Origin: Comamonas sp. KCTC 72670
GTDB taxonomy: Bacteria > Myxococcota > Myxococcia > Myxococcales > Myxococcaceae
NCBI GenBank assembly: GCA_014656495.1
Contig: BNCN01000009.1
Location: forward strand, 363,424-427,423
Length of the DNA: 64,000 bases
Reading direction: 5' to 3'
The notes under the pieces were generated by a model. That model made no database searches. It had not been told where the DNA came from and worked only from the letters and a program-made list of their open reading frames with translations. Each line of letters begins with the position of its first letter. The first letter of the stretch is position 1. Shown in pieces: positions 11,459 to 19,845 of this stretch. The translations under genes were made by a program, and so were the position numbers.

Positions 11459-12841
11459 TCAGTTCTCCGGGAAGGCCGTCCAGCCGGCCAGCCAGTTCTC
11501 GGTGCCCAGCGCGCCCACGAAGCGGGCGGAGGGGTCGAAGAAGCCGCCCGGCGGCGACGCGGCGTTGTCCGGGTTCAGCGCGGGCGAACCGGCCACCGGC
11601 ATGAAGTTCGGCGCCGTCAGGTTGCGAGCGTCGGCGAGCTGCGGATCCAACACGCGGTTGTTCAGGCCGGAGGCGAGCACGCGCTCCTGCTCGTTGAAGT
11701 TGGACGCGTCCGGGTTGGTGATGTTGCCGCTGGAGTCCACCGTGGGGTTCGGCACGTACTGGATGGACGTCGTGTCGCCGCGGTTGCTCCAGAAGAACGT
11801 GTTGCGCAGGTACAGCTCCGGCGTGGCCTGGTTCCACAGGGCGGCGGAGGCCGTGCCGCTCACGTCGATAGCGAAATCCGCGAAGTGCGCGACGATGATG
11901 TTGTTCAGCTTGCCGCCCGCGCCGGTGTTGAACACCATGCCGGACTGCACCGGGCTGGTGCCCTCCGGACGGCCCGAGCCGATGAAGGTCGCGTTCCAGA
12001 TTTCCGGCGCGGACCGCGGCGTGGCCGCGTTGTCGTTCCGGTTGCCGGACGCCTCGATGCCGTAGTTGCCCACCACCGCGTTCTGCTGGGCGATGAAGAA
12101 CTGGATCTTCCCGTTGTAGCCCAGGTCGTAGTCCAGCGAGTCGTCATCCGCCTGGGTGACCACGGCGTGCGACAGGTTCGCCGAGCCGCCGAAGAACTCG
12201 ATGCCGTCGTCCGCGCCCAGGTGCACCTGGATGTAGTCCAGGTTGGTGTCGGAGCCGCAGCCCGCCACCGTGAGGCCGTTGAGCTCGTTGTCCTCGGACA
12301 GCTCGAAGCCGGCGAACTCGATGCGGACGTAGTTCAGCGCGCCGCAGTTGTGCCGCTCGTCCGGGGTGGCGCCGCCGCCGTAGCGGGTCAGCGGGTTGCT
12401 CTCGGAGGCGAAGAAGCCCTCCACGGCGTTCTCGCCACCGGCGACGTTGACGTGGCCCTTGCCCAGGAGCACCACGCCGCCCCAGTCACCCGAAGCGCGG
12501 CTGCCCACGGGGCGCGAGCTGGTGAAGACGATGGGGGACGCCGCCGTGCCCACGGCGTGGATGCGCGCGTTACGGGTGATGACGAGCGCGCTGCCCTGGT
12601 CACCCAGGATGCGGGCGCCCGGCTCGATGGTGAGCGTGCCGCTCTCCACGAAGACATAGTTCTTCAGGGTGTACGTGAAGCCAGACTTCCAGGTGGTGTC
12701 CTGGGTGATGTTGGACGACACGTCCTCGGTGGTGTCGGTCGGGGGCGGGTTCGGGTTGTCGGGCGTGTTGTCGTCGTCGCCGCAGGCGGGCGTGAGGGAG
12801 AGCGCGGAGAGCGTCAGGAGGGATGCAAGAAGGCGCTTCAT
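11459..12841 (-). CDS. Beta-helix lipoprotein at the end of the Ton operon
   Basis: A 460-residue lipoprotein with leader and lipobox L-T-P-A-C near residue 20, then an Asp/Pro/Thr-rich spacer. The body consists of repeated short beta strands with turns such as T-I-E-P-G-A-R-I, G-V-V-L-L-G-K-G and G-L-T-V-A-G, typical of a right-handed parallel beta-helix on the cell surface. It lies 22 bases after the TonB-dependent receptor gene on the same strand. Surface lipoproteins next to such receptors often capture the ligand. Which ligand is not visible. Role as receptor partner is inferred from position. Confidence 0.8.
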   Translation of the reverse strand: MKRLLASLLTLSALSLTPACGDDDNTPDNPNPPPTDTTEDVSSNITQDTTWKSGFTYTLKNYVFVESGTLTIEPGARILGDQGSALVITRNARIHAVGTAASPIVFTSSRPVGSRASGDWGGVVLLGKGHVNVAGGENAVEGFFASESNPLTRYGGGATPDERHNCGALNYVRIEFAGFELSEDNELNGLTVAGCGSDTNLDYIQVHLGADDGIEFFGGSANLSHAVVTQADDDSLDYDLGYNGKIQFFIAQQNAVVGNYGIEASGNRNDNAATPRSAPEIWNATFIGSGRPEGTSPVQSGMVFNTGAGGKLNNIIVAHFADFAIDVSGTASAALWNQATPELYLRNTFFWSNRGDTTSIQYVPNPTVDSSGNITNPDASNFNEQERVLASGLNNRVLDPQLADARNLTAPNFMPVAGSPALNPDNAASPPGGFFDPSARFVGALGTENWLAGWTAFPEN

Positions 12842-12863
12842 GGGAGTGCTTCCTTTCGCGGGT

Positions 12864-15800
12864 TTAGAGGGACCAACCCAGCGACGCGCTGAAGGCGATG
12901 CCGGGCTTGTACGACTGCACGACCACCGATTCCTGGCGGAGCGTGACGGAGGCGTTGAGGAGGTTCGCTGCGGTGAGCTTGAGCTGCGCGGAGCCCAACT
13001 GCTGGGCCACGGAGATGTCCACGCGGTGGAAGGGGCGCTCGTAGACGTCGGGGAGCCGCTGGACGCCGACCTCGCTGATGCGCGGGCCGTAGACGTTGTA
13101 GAGGACGGTGAACTCGGTGCCGCTCTGCGGCCGCAGGTAGCCGGCGTTGAAGTTGATCACGTAGGGCGACTGGCCCTGCAGCGGACGCCGCTGGTTCGTC
13201 TGCGCGCCCACGACGGTGTCGCCCAGGTCCACCTCGGAACGGATGAGCGTGAGGTTGGCGCCCACGCGCACGTCGCGCAGCGTCTCGGTGAGGCGCGCCA
13301 GGGAGGCGCGGGCCTCCAGCTCCACGCCGTACGTGTCCGCGCCCGCGGCGTTCCGGTAGCTGAGGTCCTGCGCCTCCGGGTTGTTGATGACGCGCTCGAT
13401 GGGGTTTTCGAAGCGCTTGTAGAAGGCGCTGGCGGCCAGCACTTCGTTCTCACCCGCGAACCACTCGAGGCGGGCGTCCACGTTGTGGATGCGCGTCTGC
13501 TGCAGGTTCGGGTTGCCGGACACGTTCCGGCGGCGCACGAAATCGAAGTAGATGAAGGGCGCCAGCTCGCGGAAGGTGGGCCGTGCCAGCGTGTAGCTGT
13601 AGCCGCCGCGCAGGTTCACCGTCGGGGTGAGCGCATAGATGGCATTGAGGGACGGCAGCAGGTTCGCGTAATCGGAGCGGTTCTCCGTGCCGCGGGCGCC
13701 CGTGAACGGGTCCTTGAGCGTCAGCACCTGGCTGGAGGTCTCCAGGCGCACGCCGCCCACCAGGCGAAGGGCATCCAGGGGCTGGGCGTCCGCAGAGACG
13801 TACCCCGAGAAGATACCCAGGTAGGCGTCGTACGCGTCGTCCGCGCGAGTGGAGTCGCGCACGTTGATGCTCGTGCCCAGGTTCTCTGGCGCGAAGAGCT
13901 GCTCGGGCGGGAGGCTGCGGTCCACCGGCGTGGTGCCCAGCAGGTAGCGGAAGCGGCGCGCGCCGAAGTCGCGGAAGGACACCTGGGCCAGGCCGCCGGC
14001 CTTCAGCTTGACGGCGGACAGGGGCACGGTGACGTTGAGACTGCCGCCCGTGGACGTCTCACCCAGCTCGGCGAAGAAGCGCTCGCCGCTGTTGGGCTGG
14101 TTGGGGAAGGTGGGGACGGTGCCGGGGATGTTGAAGTTGTTGAGGTAGAGCGTGTCGCGGGTGTCGGGCTCGTCGCGGTCCACGCGGGACACGTTGGCCT
14201 GCCAGTCCAGCTCCGCGTCGCCCAGCAGCCCCAGGCGGTGGAAGCCGCGGAGCTGGTTGAAGAAGAGCTGACGGCTGACGAACTGGAGCCGCGTGCTCTC
14301 CTGGCGCTCGCTCCGGATGAGGTTCGAGGCGACCGCGGTGTGCGTGCGCGTGTCGGTGCCGCGGGTGTAGAGGCCGAACCAGGTCAGCTCGTTGTCGCGG
14401 TCGATCTGGAAGCCCACGCTGCCCAGGCCGCTGAGGCTGGCCGTCTCGAAGCCCTGGCTGTTGCTGGCGGACTCGAAGGCGTAGAGCTGGTCGTTCTCGT
14501 CGCGGGAGGCGCGAGCGAAGGTGCCTTCCTGGACGCCGTCGCGGTGGCCGTAGTTGCCGCTGACCAGGTAGCCCAAGCGGCTGTTGCCGAAGCGCAGGGT
14601 GTCACCCACCGACACGCCCACGCCCATGTTGGGGAGCGCCGTGGTGCGGCGGGCCTCCCAGATGTTGGGGAAGCTGCGGAACTGCTGCGCGAGCACCTCG
14701 CGGGATTCGCCGGACGCGCCGAGCTGGGCGTCGCGCGGAATCGCGTTGGGGAGCTGGCGGCTGCTGCTGGGGAAGCCGAGCGCCTCGCCGAAGCCGCCCT
14801 GGGCCTGGCTGTTGCGCTCGCGGAACGTCGTCACGGAGTCGCCGCCGAAGGTGATGCGCGGCTTGAGCTCGAACTCGCTCGGGTAGGAGTTGGTCTCGAT
14901 GAGCAGCGTGCCGCCGCCGAAGGTGCCCGGCAGGTCCGGCGTGTAGCTCTTCACGATGTTGAGGTTGGCGAGCAGGTTGGTGGGGAAGATGTCCAGCGGG
15001 ACACTGGGCTCGTCCGGCTCGGGGCTGGGCAGCAGCGCGCCGTTGAGCAGCGTGGTGCTGTAGCGGCCACCCAGGCCGCGCAGCAGCACGTAGCGGCCAT
15101 CCACCACCGTGGCGCTCACCACGCGCTTCACGGCGTCGGAGGCGCTGGAGTCCGGCGTGCGCGCGATCTCCTGCGCGCTGATGGCGTCCGACACGGCGGC
15201 GGCCTTCTTGCGCTCCTGGAGCAGCGCGCCTTCGGCGCGGCGGTCCGCGCGGGCCTCGACGACGACCTCCTGCACCGCGCCCTCGTCGGCGCTGAGCGCG
15301 ACGTCCAGCTTGGTGGCCTTGCCCTGCGTCACCACCACACCGGTGATGCGGCGGCCCTGGTACACGTCATAGAAGACGCGCAGGTCATGCTTCCCAGGCG
15401 GCAGCGCCACCTTGTAGTAGCCGTCCAGGTCCGTGAGCACCTGCTTCTGCGCGCCGGTGACGACCTTCACCGTGGCTTCGATGAGGCCCTCGCCATTCGT
15501 CTCATCGACCACGCGGCCGTAGATGCCGGTGAAGCCCGGCGGCGGAACGGACGACTCCGCCAGCATCGCGTCGTCGCCCATGTCCTCTGCTCCGAGGGCA
15601 CCGTCATCGCCGGGAGCGGCGGGCTGCGCGGCGGTGGGGTCGGTCTCCGTGCCCGGCTGCTGCGCGGCGTTGCCCGTGCTGGAAGGATCAGCCGCGGCGG
15701 GAGCCTCCTGCGTCGCGGGCTGTGTTTGTATTTCCTCGGGTTCGGAAAGCGGTTGCGTGACGGGGTCGGCCGCGGGAGCGGGCGCCGTGCCCGGAACACC

Positions 15801-15881
15801 GGGCGCCTGAGCGAACACGGGCGTAGCTATAATGACAAGCGCAGCCAAGAAGGCGCGCAGGTTGGCAGTGCGAGACAACAC
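12864..15881 (-). CDS. TonB-dependent outer-membrane receptor with carboxypeptidase-like N-domain
   Basis: About 1005 residues. Signal peptide, then a Pro/Ala-rich linker, a carboxypeptidase-regulatory-like Ig domain (G-R-V-V-D-E-T-N-G-E-G-L near 120), a plug domain (D-A-V-K-R-V-V-S-A-T-V-V-D-G, L-R-G-L-G-G-R-Y-S) and a long beta-barrel ending in S-A-S-L-G-W-S-L. It should import a large or scarce ligand using energy from TonB-ExbBD encoded just upstream. GTG 15881 (or TTG 15878) is preferred over ATG 15923 because AAGGAG lies directly upstream and the signal peptide then begins properly. The substrate cannot be read from sequence; iron chelates, vitamin B12 and carbohydrates are all possible. 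Confidence 0.93.
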   Translation of the reverse strand: MLSRTANLRAFLAALVIIATPVFAQAPGVPGTAPAPAADPVTQPLSEPEEIQTQPATQEAPAAADPSSTGNAAQQPGTETDPTAAQPAAPGDDGALGAEDMGDDAMLAESSVPPPGFTGIYGRVVDETNGEGLIEATVKVVTGAQKQVLTDLDGYYKVALPPGKHDLRVFYDVYQGRRITGVVVTQGKATKLDVALSADEGAVQEVVVEARADRRAEGALLQERKKAAAVSDAISAQEIARTPDSSASDAVKRVVSATVVDGRYVLLRGLGGRYSTTLLNGALLPSPEPDEPSVPLDIFPTNLLANLNIVKSYTPDLPGTFGGGTLLIETNSYPSEFELKPRITFGGDSVTTFRERNSQAQGGFGEALGFPSSSRQLPNAIPRDAQLGASGESREVLAQQFRSFPNIWEARRTTALPNMGVGVSVGDTLRFGNSRLGYLVSGNYGHRDGVQEGTFARASRDENDQLYAFESASNSQGFETASLSGLGSVGFQIDRDNELTWFGLYTRGTDTRTHTAVASNLIRSERQESTRLQFVSRQLFFNQLRGFHRLGLLGDAELDWQANVSRVDRDEPDTRDTLYLNNFNIPGTVPTFPNQPNSGERFFAELGETSTGGSLNVTVPLSAVKLKAGGLAQVSFRDFGARRFRYLLGTTPVDRSLPPEQLFAPENLGTSINVRDSTRADDAYDAYLGIFSGYVSADAQPLDALRLVGGVRLETSSQVLTLKDPFTGARGTENRSDYANLLPSLNAIYALTPTVNLRGGYSYTLARPTFRELAPFIYFDFVRRRNVSGNPNLQQTRIHNVDARLEWFAGENEVLAASAFYKRFENPIERVINNPEAQDLSYRNAAGADTYGVELEARASLARLTETLRDVRVGANLTLIRSEVDLGDTVVGAQTNQRRPLQGQSPYVINFNAGYLRPQSGTEFTVLYNVYGPRISEVGVQRLPDVYERPFHRVDISVAQQLGSAQLKLTAANLLNASVTLRQESVVVQSYKPGIAFSASLGWSL

Positions 15882-15955
15882 GACACTCCTTGCCGAGGTG
15901 CGCGTAGAGAACGCGACACGCATGGCATCTGGATGAAGGGGCTGTGACGATTCAG

Positions 15956-15991
15956 GCGGCGGACCGCAAACTCAGTGTCACGGTCCGCCGC
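15956..15991. promoter_or_regulatory. Perfect 11-bp stem-loop between exbD2 and the receptor gene
   Basis: GCGGCGGACCG (15956-15966) and CGGTCCGCCGC (15981-15991) are perfect inverted copies around a 14-base loop. It lies 10 bases after the exbD2 stop and about 75 bases before the receptor start, so it may be a partial terminator, an mRNA-stabilising hairpin or the end of the ton transcript. Confidence 0.55.
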
Positions 15992-16000
15992 GGCGCTGCA

Positions 16001-16426
16001 TCAATCCGCGAGCTTGTCCGGCAACACGCCGACCGTGATGTCCCCGCCTCGCGCGAGGTCCAGCACGTCCATGGCGGCGCCGTACGGCACATCATCACTG
16101 GCGTCGAAGAACACAATCTTGTCCGGACGCGCGTTGAGCATGCGTTGCAGCCGGGCCACGACCTGGTCGCGGGGGACTTCTTCCCGGTTGATGCGCAGCA
16201 CACCGGACCTGTCCACCGTGAGCACCACCGGTGGCACTGCATCGGCGGGAGGCGGAGGGGCCTCCGGGTCATCACCCTTGGCGGGCACCGTCATCCACAT
16301 CTGCTTGGTCATCAAAGGCGTGACGACCATGAAGATGATGAGGAGGACGAGCACCACGTCCACCAGGGGCGTCACGTTCATCGCCGGGCGGATGCCGCCT
16401 TTGCCGCCTCCGAGGTCGAATGCCAT
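16001..16426 (-). CDS. exbD: ExbD/TolR-type transporter energiser (second copy)
   Basis: A 141-residue protein with one N-terminal transmembrane helix preceded by N-V-T-P-L-V-D-V-V-L-V-L-L-I-I-F. The aspartate in L-V-D is the family's proton-responsive residue. The periplasmic tail is about 95 residues. It partners ExbB to convert proton-motive force into TonB movement. It starts 11 bases after the first exbD copy, so both are co-transcribed; paired exbD genes are common in such operons. Confidence 0.93.
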   Translation of the reverse strand: MAFDLGGGKGGIRPAMNVTPLVDVVLVLLIIFMVVTPLMTKQMWMTVPAKGDDPEAPPPPADAVPPVVLTVDRSGVLRINREEVPRDQVVARLQRMLNARPDKIVFFDASDDVPYGAAMDVLDLARGGDITVGVLPDKLAD

Positions 16427-16437
16427 GGCGTGCGCTC

Positions 16438-16845
16438 CTAGTGCTTCTGCTTGTCGACGACCTGCAGGTTGATGCCGGGGAAGCCCAGCGCCTGCATGGC
16501 CTTGAAGAGGCCGCGCACCTCGGAGTAGCGCACGCCGCGGTCCGCCTTGAGCACCACCGGCGAGTCCGGGTCCTTCGCGCGCACGGCCTTCAGCTCGGCC
16601 ATGAGCGCGTCACGCTCGAGCTCCTTGCGGTCCAGATAAAAGGCCCCGGTCGCGGAGAGGCTCACCGTGGTGGGCGTCAGTTCCTTGTTCTCCTTGTCCG
16701 GGTTCGTCGCGGTGGGCAGCTCCACCGCGGCGCCGGACTCAATCTGGGGCGTGACGACCATGAAGATGATGAGGAGGACGAGCACGACGTCCACCAGGGG
16801 CGTCACGTTCATCTCCGGCGTCAGGCTCCTACGCGGGGTGGACAT
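16438..16845 (-). CDS. exbD: ExbD/TolR-type transporter energiser (first copy)
   Basis: A 135-residue protein with the same N-V-T-P-L-V-D-V-V-L-V-L-L-I-I-F-M-V-V-T membrane motif as the second copy but a different periplasmic tail, so the two are diverged paralogues rather than a recent duplication. Its start overlaps the end of exbB by 17 bases, implying translational coupling. Confidence 0.93.
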   Translation of the reverse strand: MSTPRRSLTPEMNVTPLVDVVLVLLIIFMVVTPQIESGAAVELPTATNPDKENKELTPTTVSLSATGAFYLDRKELERDALMAELKAVRAKDPDSPVVLKADRGVRYSEVRGLFKAMQALGFPGINLQVVDKQKH

Positions 16846-17581
16846 CGCGGGACTCCTTGCGAGCGGCGAGCTCCGGCCCCGTGGCCACGGCGGCGCCGCT
16901 GGTGGCGGCGGCCTTCTGGGGGCTCAAGTCCTCCAGGTAGTCCATGAACTCGCTGCGAGCGGCGTCCAGGGACAGCTGGAGCGCGTCCGCGCGGGTGGAC
17001 AGGAAGTTGAACATCAGCACCGCGGGGATGGCGACGAGCAGACCCAGCGCCGTGACGACGAGCGCCTCGGCGATACCGGCGGACACCGCGCCCAGGCCGC
17101 CCGAGCCTTCCTTGGCGATACCGGAGAAGGCCTCGATGATACCCACGACGGTGCCGAGCAGACCGACGAACGGGGCCACCGAGCCGACGGTGGCGAGCAC
17201 CGACATGCCACGGCGCACGTCCGCGCTGACGCGCTCGTTGACGCGGACCAGCTCCCGCCGGGTCAGCTCCACCGGGCCCAGCTTGCCGGCCGGCGCGCGG
17301 GACCTGGCGAGGTAGTGCTTCATGCCGCCGCCCAGCAGCATGGCCAGGTGGCTGCCCTGGGTGGCCTCCGCCTCCTTCACCAGCGCCTCGTGCTGGTTCT
17401 GGGTGAGCAGCGGGCCGGCGCGGGACGCGAAGCGCTTGGAGATGGAGCGCGAGCGGAAGAAGACGAAGAGGCGTTCGAAGAAGACCGCGAGGGACGCGAC
17501 GGCGAAGAGGATGAGCGTCCACGCGATACCCAGCGCGAACACACCCATGTGGTTGTAGATGTCCCTGAGATTGAAATTCAT
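16829..17581 (-). CDS. exbB: ExbB/TolQ/MotA-type proton channel protein
   Basis: A 250-residue inner-membrane protein with three transmembrane helices: near residues 12-32, and a pair around 125-145 and 165-190. The MotA/TolQ/ExbB signature is visible in S-V-A-P-F-V-G-L-L-G-T-V-V-G-I-I and in G-I-A-E-A-L-V-V-T-A-L-G-L-L. It forms the channel with ExbD. ATG 17581 has AGGAG upstream; an in-frame extension to 17710 lacks such support and looks non-coding. Confidence 0.94.
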   Translation of the reverse strand: MNFNLRDIYNHMGVFALGIAWTLILFAVASLAVFFERLFVFFRSRSISKRFASRAGPLLTQNQHEALVKEAEATQGSHLAMLLGGGMKHYLARSRAPAGKLGPVELTRRELVRVNERVSADVRRGMSVLATVGSVAPFVGLLGTVVGIIEAFSGIAKEGSGGLGAVSAGIAEALVVTALGLLVAIPAVLMFNFLSTRADALQLSLDAARSEFMDYLEDLSPQKAAATSGAAVATGPELAARKESRDVHPA

Positions 17582-17625
17582 GACGGGTTGCTCCTGGGGG
17601 GCAGGTGCGGGTGAGGCGTGACGGC

Positions 17626-18432
17626 CTACGACTTGAGACGGAACGGAACCTTGAAGATGCGGAACACGGCGGTGGGCTGACCGGCGACGACGGCGGGCTT
17701 GAAGCGCCACGTCTTCGCGGCGGCCATGGCCGCGCTGGCGAAGGGCTCGTCACCGCGCATCACCTTCAGCTGGCTGACGCGGCCGTCCACGCCCACCACG
17801 CCCTTGAGGATGACCATGCCTTCCAGGCCCTTGGAGCGGGCCTCGGCGGGGTACTCGGGCGTGAGGTTGGAGGAGAGTGGCTCCGGCGGCGTGCCGGACT
17901 CGGGCAGGTTGATGGGCGCGGCGCGTCCGCCACCGCCCGCCAGCGTGTCACCGCCGGGGACACCGCCCACGACACCGCCCGGCACCAGCGTGCCGGTGCC
18001 ACCCACGGCGATGGGCGCGGCGGCCACCGTCTCCGTGGCGGCCTCGGGAGGCTTCTCCAGCGGCACTTCCTTGGGAACGACGATGTTGGCGGGCGCCACG
18101 GCGGGCGCGGCGGGAGGGGGCGCGTTCGCGGCGGCCGGCGGCGCGGGCCTGGGCGCCAGCTTCGGCTTGGGAGGAGGCGGGGGCGGCGGCGGAGGCTTCA
18201 CCTCGACCACGGGAGGCGGAGGCGGGGGCGGCGGACGGAACACCACCTCCGTGCCCTTCTTCTCCTTGATGATTTCCGTCACCTTTCCAGCGGCGGTGAC
18301 GGCGGCGATGCCCATCAGCGCGAACACGGCGACGGAGGCCGTGGTGGAGAGCGCGAACCGCCGCGCCGAATGGACATCCGGGCCACTGTCGAAGGTCTCG
18401 AACATGACTGGACGCGCATATAGCGACGCCAT
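17626..18432 (-). CDS. tonB: TonB energy-transducing protein
   Basis: A 268-residue protein: short cytoplasmic N-terminus, one membrane anchor near residues 30-48, a very proline-rich periplasmic stretch with runs of eight or more prolines and K-P-K-like repeats, and a C-terminal TonB domain near 185-265 (Y-P-A-E-A-R-S-K-G-L-E-G-M-V). It is the first gene of the minus-strand ton operon. The start is uncertain: ATG 18432 gives full length but an ATG at 18405 is possible, and neither has a strong ribosome-binding site. Confidence 0.92.
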   Translation of the reverse strand: MASLYARPVMFETFDSGPDVHSARRFALSTTASVAVFALMGIAAVTAAGKVTEIIKEKKGTEVVFRPPPPPPPPVVEVKPPPPPPPPPKPKLAPRPAPPAAANAPPPAAPAVAPANIVVPKEVPLEKPPEAATETVAAAPIAVGGTGTLVPGGVVGGVPGGDTLAGGGGRAAPINLPESGTPPEPLSSNLTPEYPAEARSKGLEGMVILKGVVGVDGRVSQLKVMRGDEPFASAAMAAAKTWRFKPAVVAGQPTAVFRIFKVPFRLKS

Positions 18433-18488
18433 GTGTCGGCCCTGTCCGGAGCCCGTGACACTTTGCCTTCATCAAAATCACGGACGCG

Positions 18489-19769
18489 TCACGGTGAAAG
18501 GCTGCCACCAAAGCAGCGTGGCAGGCGTGACACGACATTGTGTTCCACCCTGGCGCGAGGTGCGCCCATGCGCCGAGTCTGTAACAGCAGCGCCAACAGC
18601 AACGCACCGTAGACCAGCGCGAAGGGGCGCCACAGGAGGACGTGGCGGCTCCACGCCACGCCCAGCACCGAGTCGGACACCACCACGCCCGTGAGCGCCA
18701 CCAGCCCCACCAGCACGAGGTTGGGCCGGTGCCGGCTCTCCACCGCCGCGCGGATCAGCGGCCACGCCAGCACGTAGTTCGCGCGCCACGCCAGCGGTGA
18801 CAGCAGCGTGACGCCAAGGCAACACATGGCGATGAGGTCCGCCGGACCGGGGCGTGCCCACACCACCGCGGCGACGAAGAGTCCCAGGGCCGCGGCCTGC
18901 GCCCAGGACATCGCACCTGGCAGCACCACGGTTTCGGGTGGGTACACCCACGACAGCAACAAGGTGGGCAGGCCCTGGGTATTGGATTGCAACGCCCACG
19001 GCGGCGTGGTGCGCGCGAGCGTGTCTCGCCAGAGGTGGAATTGAAGGAACGTTCCATCCCCGCCGTAGTGAATCAGCAAGGGCAGGGTGAGCACGGCGCC
19101 CACCGCGGCGGTGGCGCCCAGCACGCGCCAGTGCCGGCGCCAGACAAAGAAGAGTCCGACGAGCGCGGCGGGCGGCTTGAGGAGGAAGGCGATGGCGAAG
19201 GCCACGCCGGGGCGCCACACCTGGCCTCGCTCGGCGCCGCGCGCGGACAGGAGGATGAGGAGGAGGATGACGGCGTCCACCTGTCCATAGAACAGCTCGT
19301 AGGTGAAGGCCGGCAGCAGGGCCAGCGTCGACAACACGGGGGCCCAGCTCCACGGCGTGGCCTCGTCCGTGCCCGGCGTGGCGCGGGTCGTGAGCCGGGC
19401 CACCAGGAGGAGCGCGGCGATGGAACCCAGGTTCCACAGCGCCACGGCGGCGCGCGCGGGCAGCAGGGTGAAGGGGAGGAAGAGGGGCGCGGTGATGGGC
19501 GCGTACTTGAACGGCATGGTGCCGTCGGACAGACGGTAGATGTCCGAGCCCTCGAGGAACCGCTCCGCGGCCATCAGGTAGACGCGGAAGTCCACGCCCC
19601 GGCGAGGATGCTGGCCCACGGCGACGGCGGCCACCGCGAGCACGAGCAGCACGAGCCACCAGGCCCTCCGCGCCCACAAGGCCTGTGCTTCGAGGACGGC
19701 TCCGCTAACCGGCACGGTGGCCGGGATGGGAGCGGCAGGCCCTCTCGGGCCTGGGTCGGCAGCGGTCAT
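18489..19769 (-). CDS. GT87-type (DUF2029) membrane mannosyltransferase
   Basis: A 426-residue protein with about ten transmembrane helices. The early loop D-F-R-V-Y-L-M-A-A-E-R-F-L-E-G-S-D-I-Y-R carries the aspartate and spacing typical of GT-C enzymes of family GT87, which use polyprenyl-phosphate-mannose to extend glycolipids or glycans on the outer side of the membrane. K-Y-A-P-I-T-A-P-L-F and F-L-L-K-P-P-A-A-L also fit the family. ATG 19769 begins a sensible N-terminus. It lies upstream of tonB on the same strand but has no evident functional link to it. The acceptor is unknown. Confidence 0.83.
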   Translation of the reverse strand: MTAADPGPRGPAAPIPATVPVSGAVLEAQALWARRAWWLVLLVLAVAAVAVGQHPRRGVDFRVYLMAAERFLEGSDIYRLSDGTMPFKYAPITAPLFLPFTLLPARAAVALWNLGSIAALLLVARLTTRATPGTDEATPWSWAPVLSTLALLPAFTYELFYGQVDAVILLLILLSARGAERGQVWRPGVAFAIAFLLKPPAALVGLFFVWRRHWRVLGATAAVGAVLTLPLLIHYGGDGTFLQFHLWRDTLARTTPPWALQSNTQGLPTLLLSWVYPPETVVLPGAMSWAQAAALGLFVAAVVWARPGPADLIAMCCLGVTLLSPLAWRANYVLAWPLIRAAVESRHRPNLVLVGLVALTGVVVSDSVLGVAWSRHVLLWRPFALVYGALLLALLLQTRRMGAPRARVEHNVVSRLPRCFGGSLSP

Positions 19770-19845
19770 GTGGGCGGTGGGGTGGGGTGGGGACCGGCAC
19801 CATTCCACGCCCGTCGCCGCGCACGCAACGGAGGGGCCCGGCGCG

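Noticed and set aside
12669..15947. 1092-residue frame antisense to the TonB receptor
   Set aside because: Shadow of the receptor gene with repetitive Val/Gly/Arg composition and no recognisable motif.
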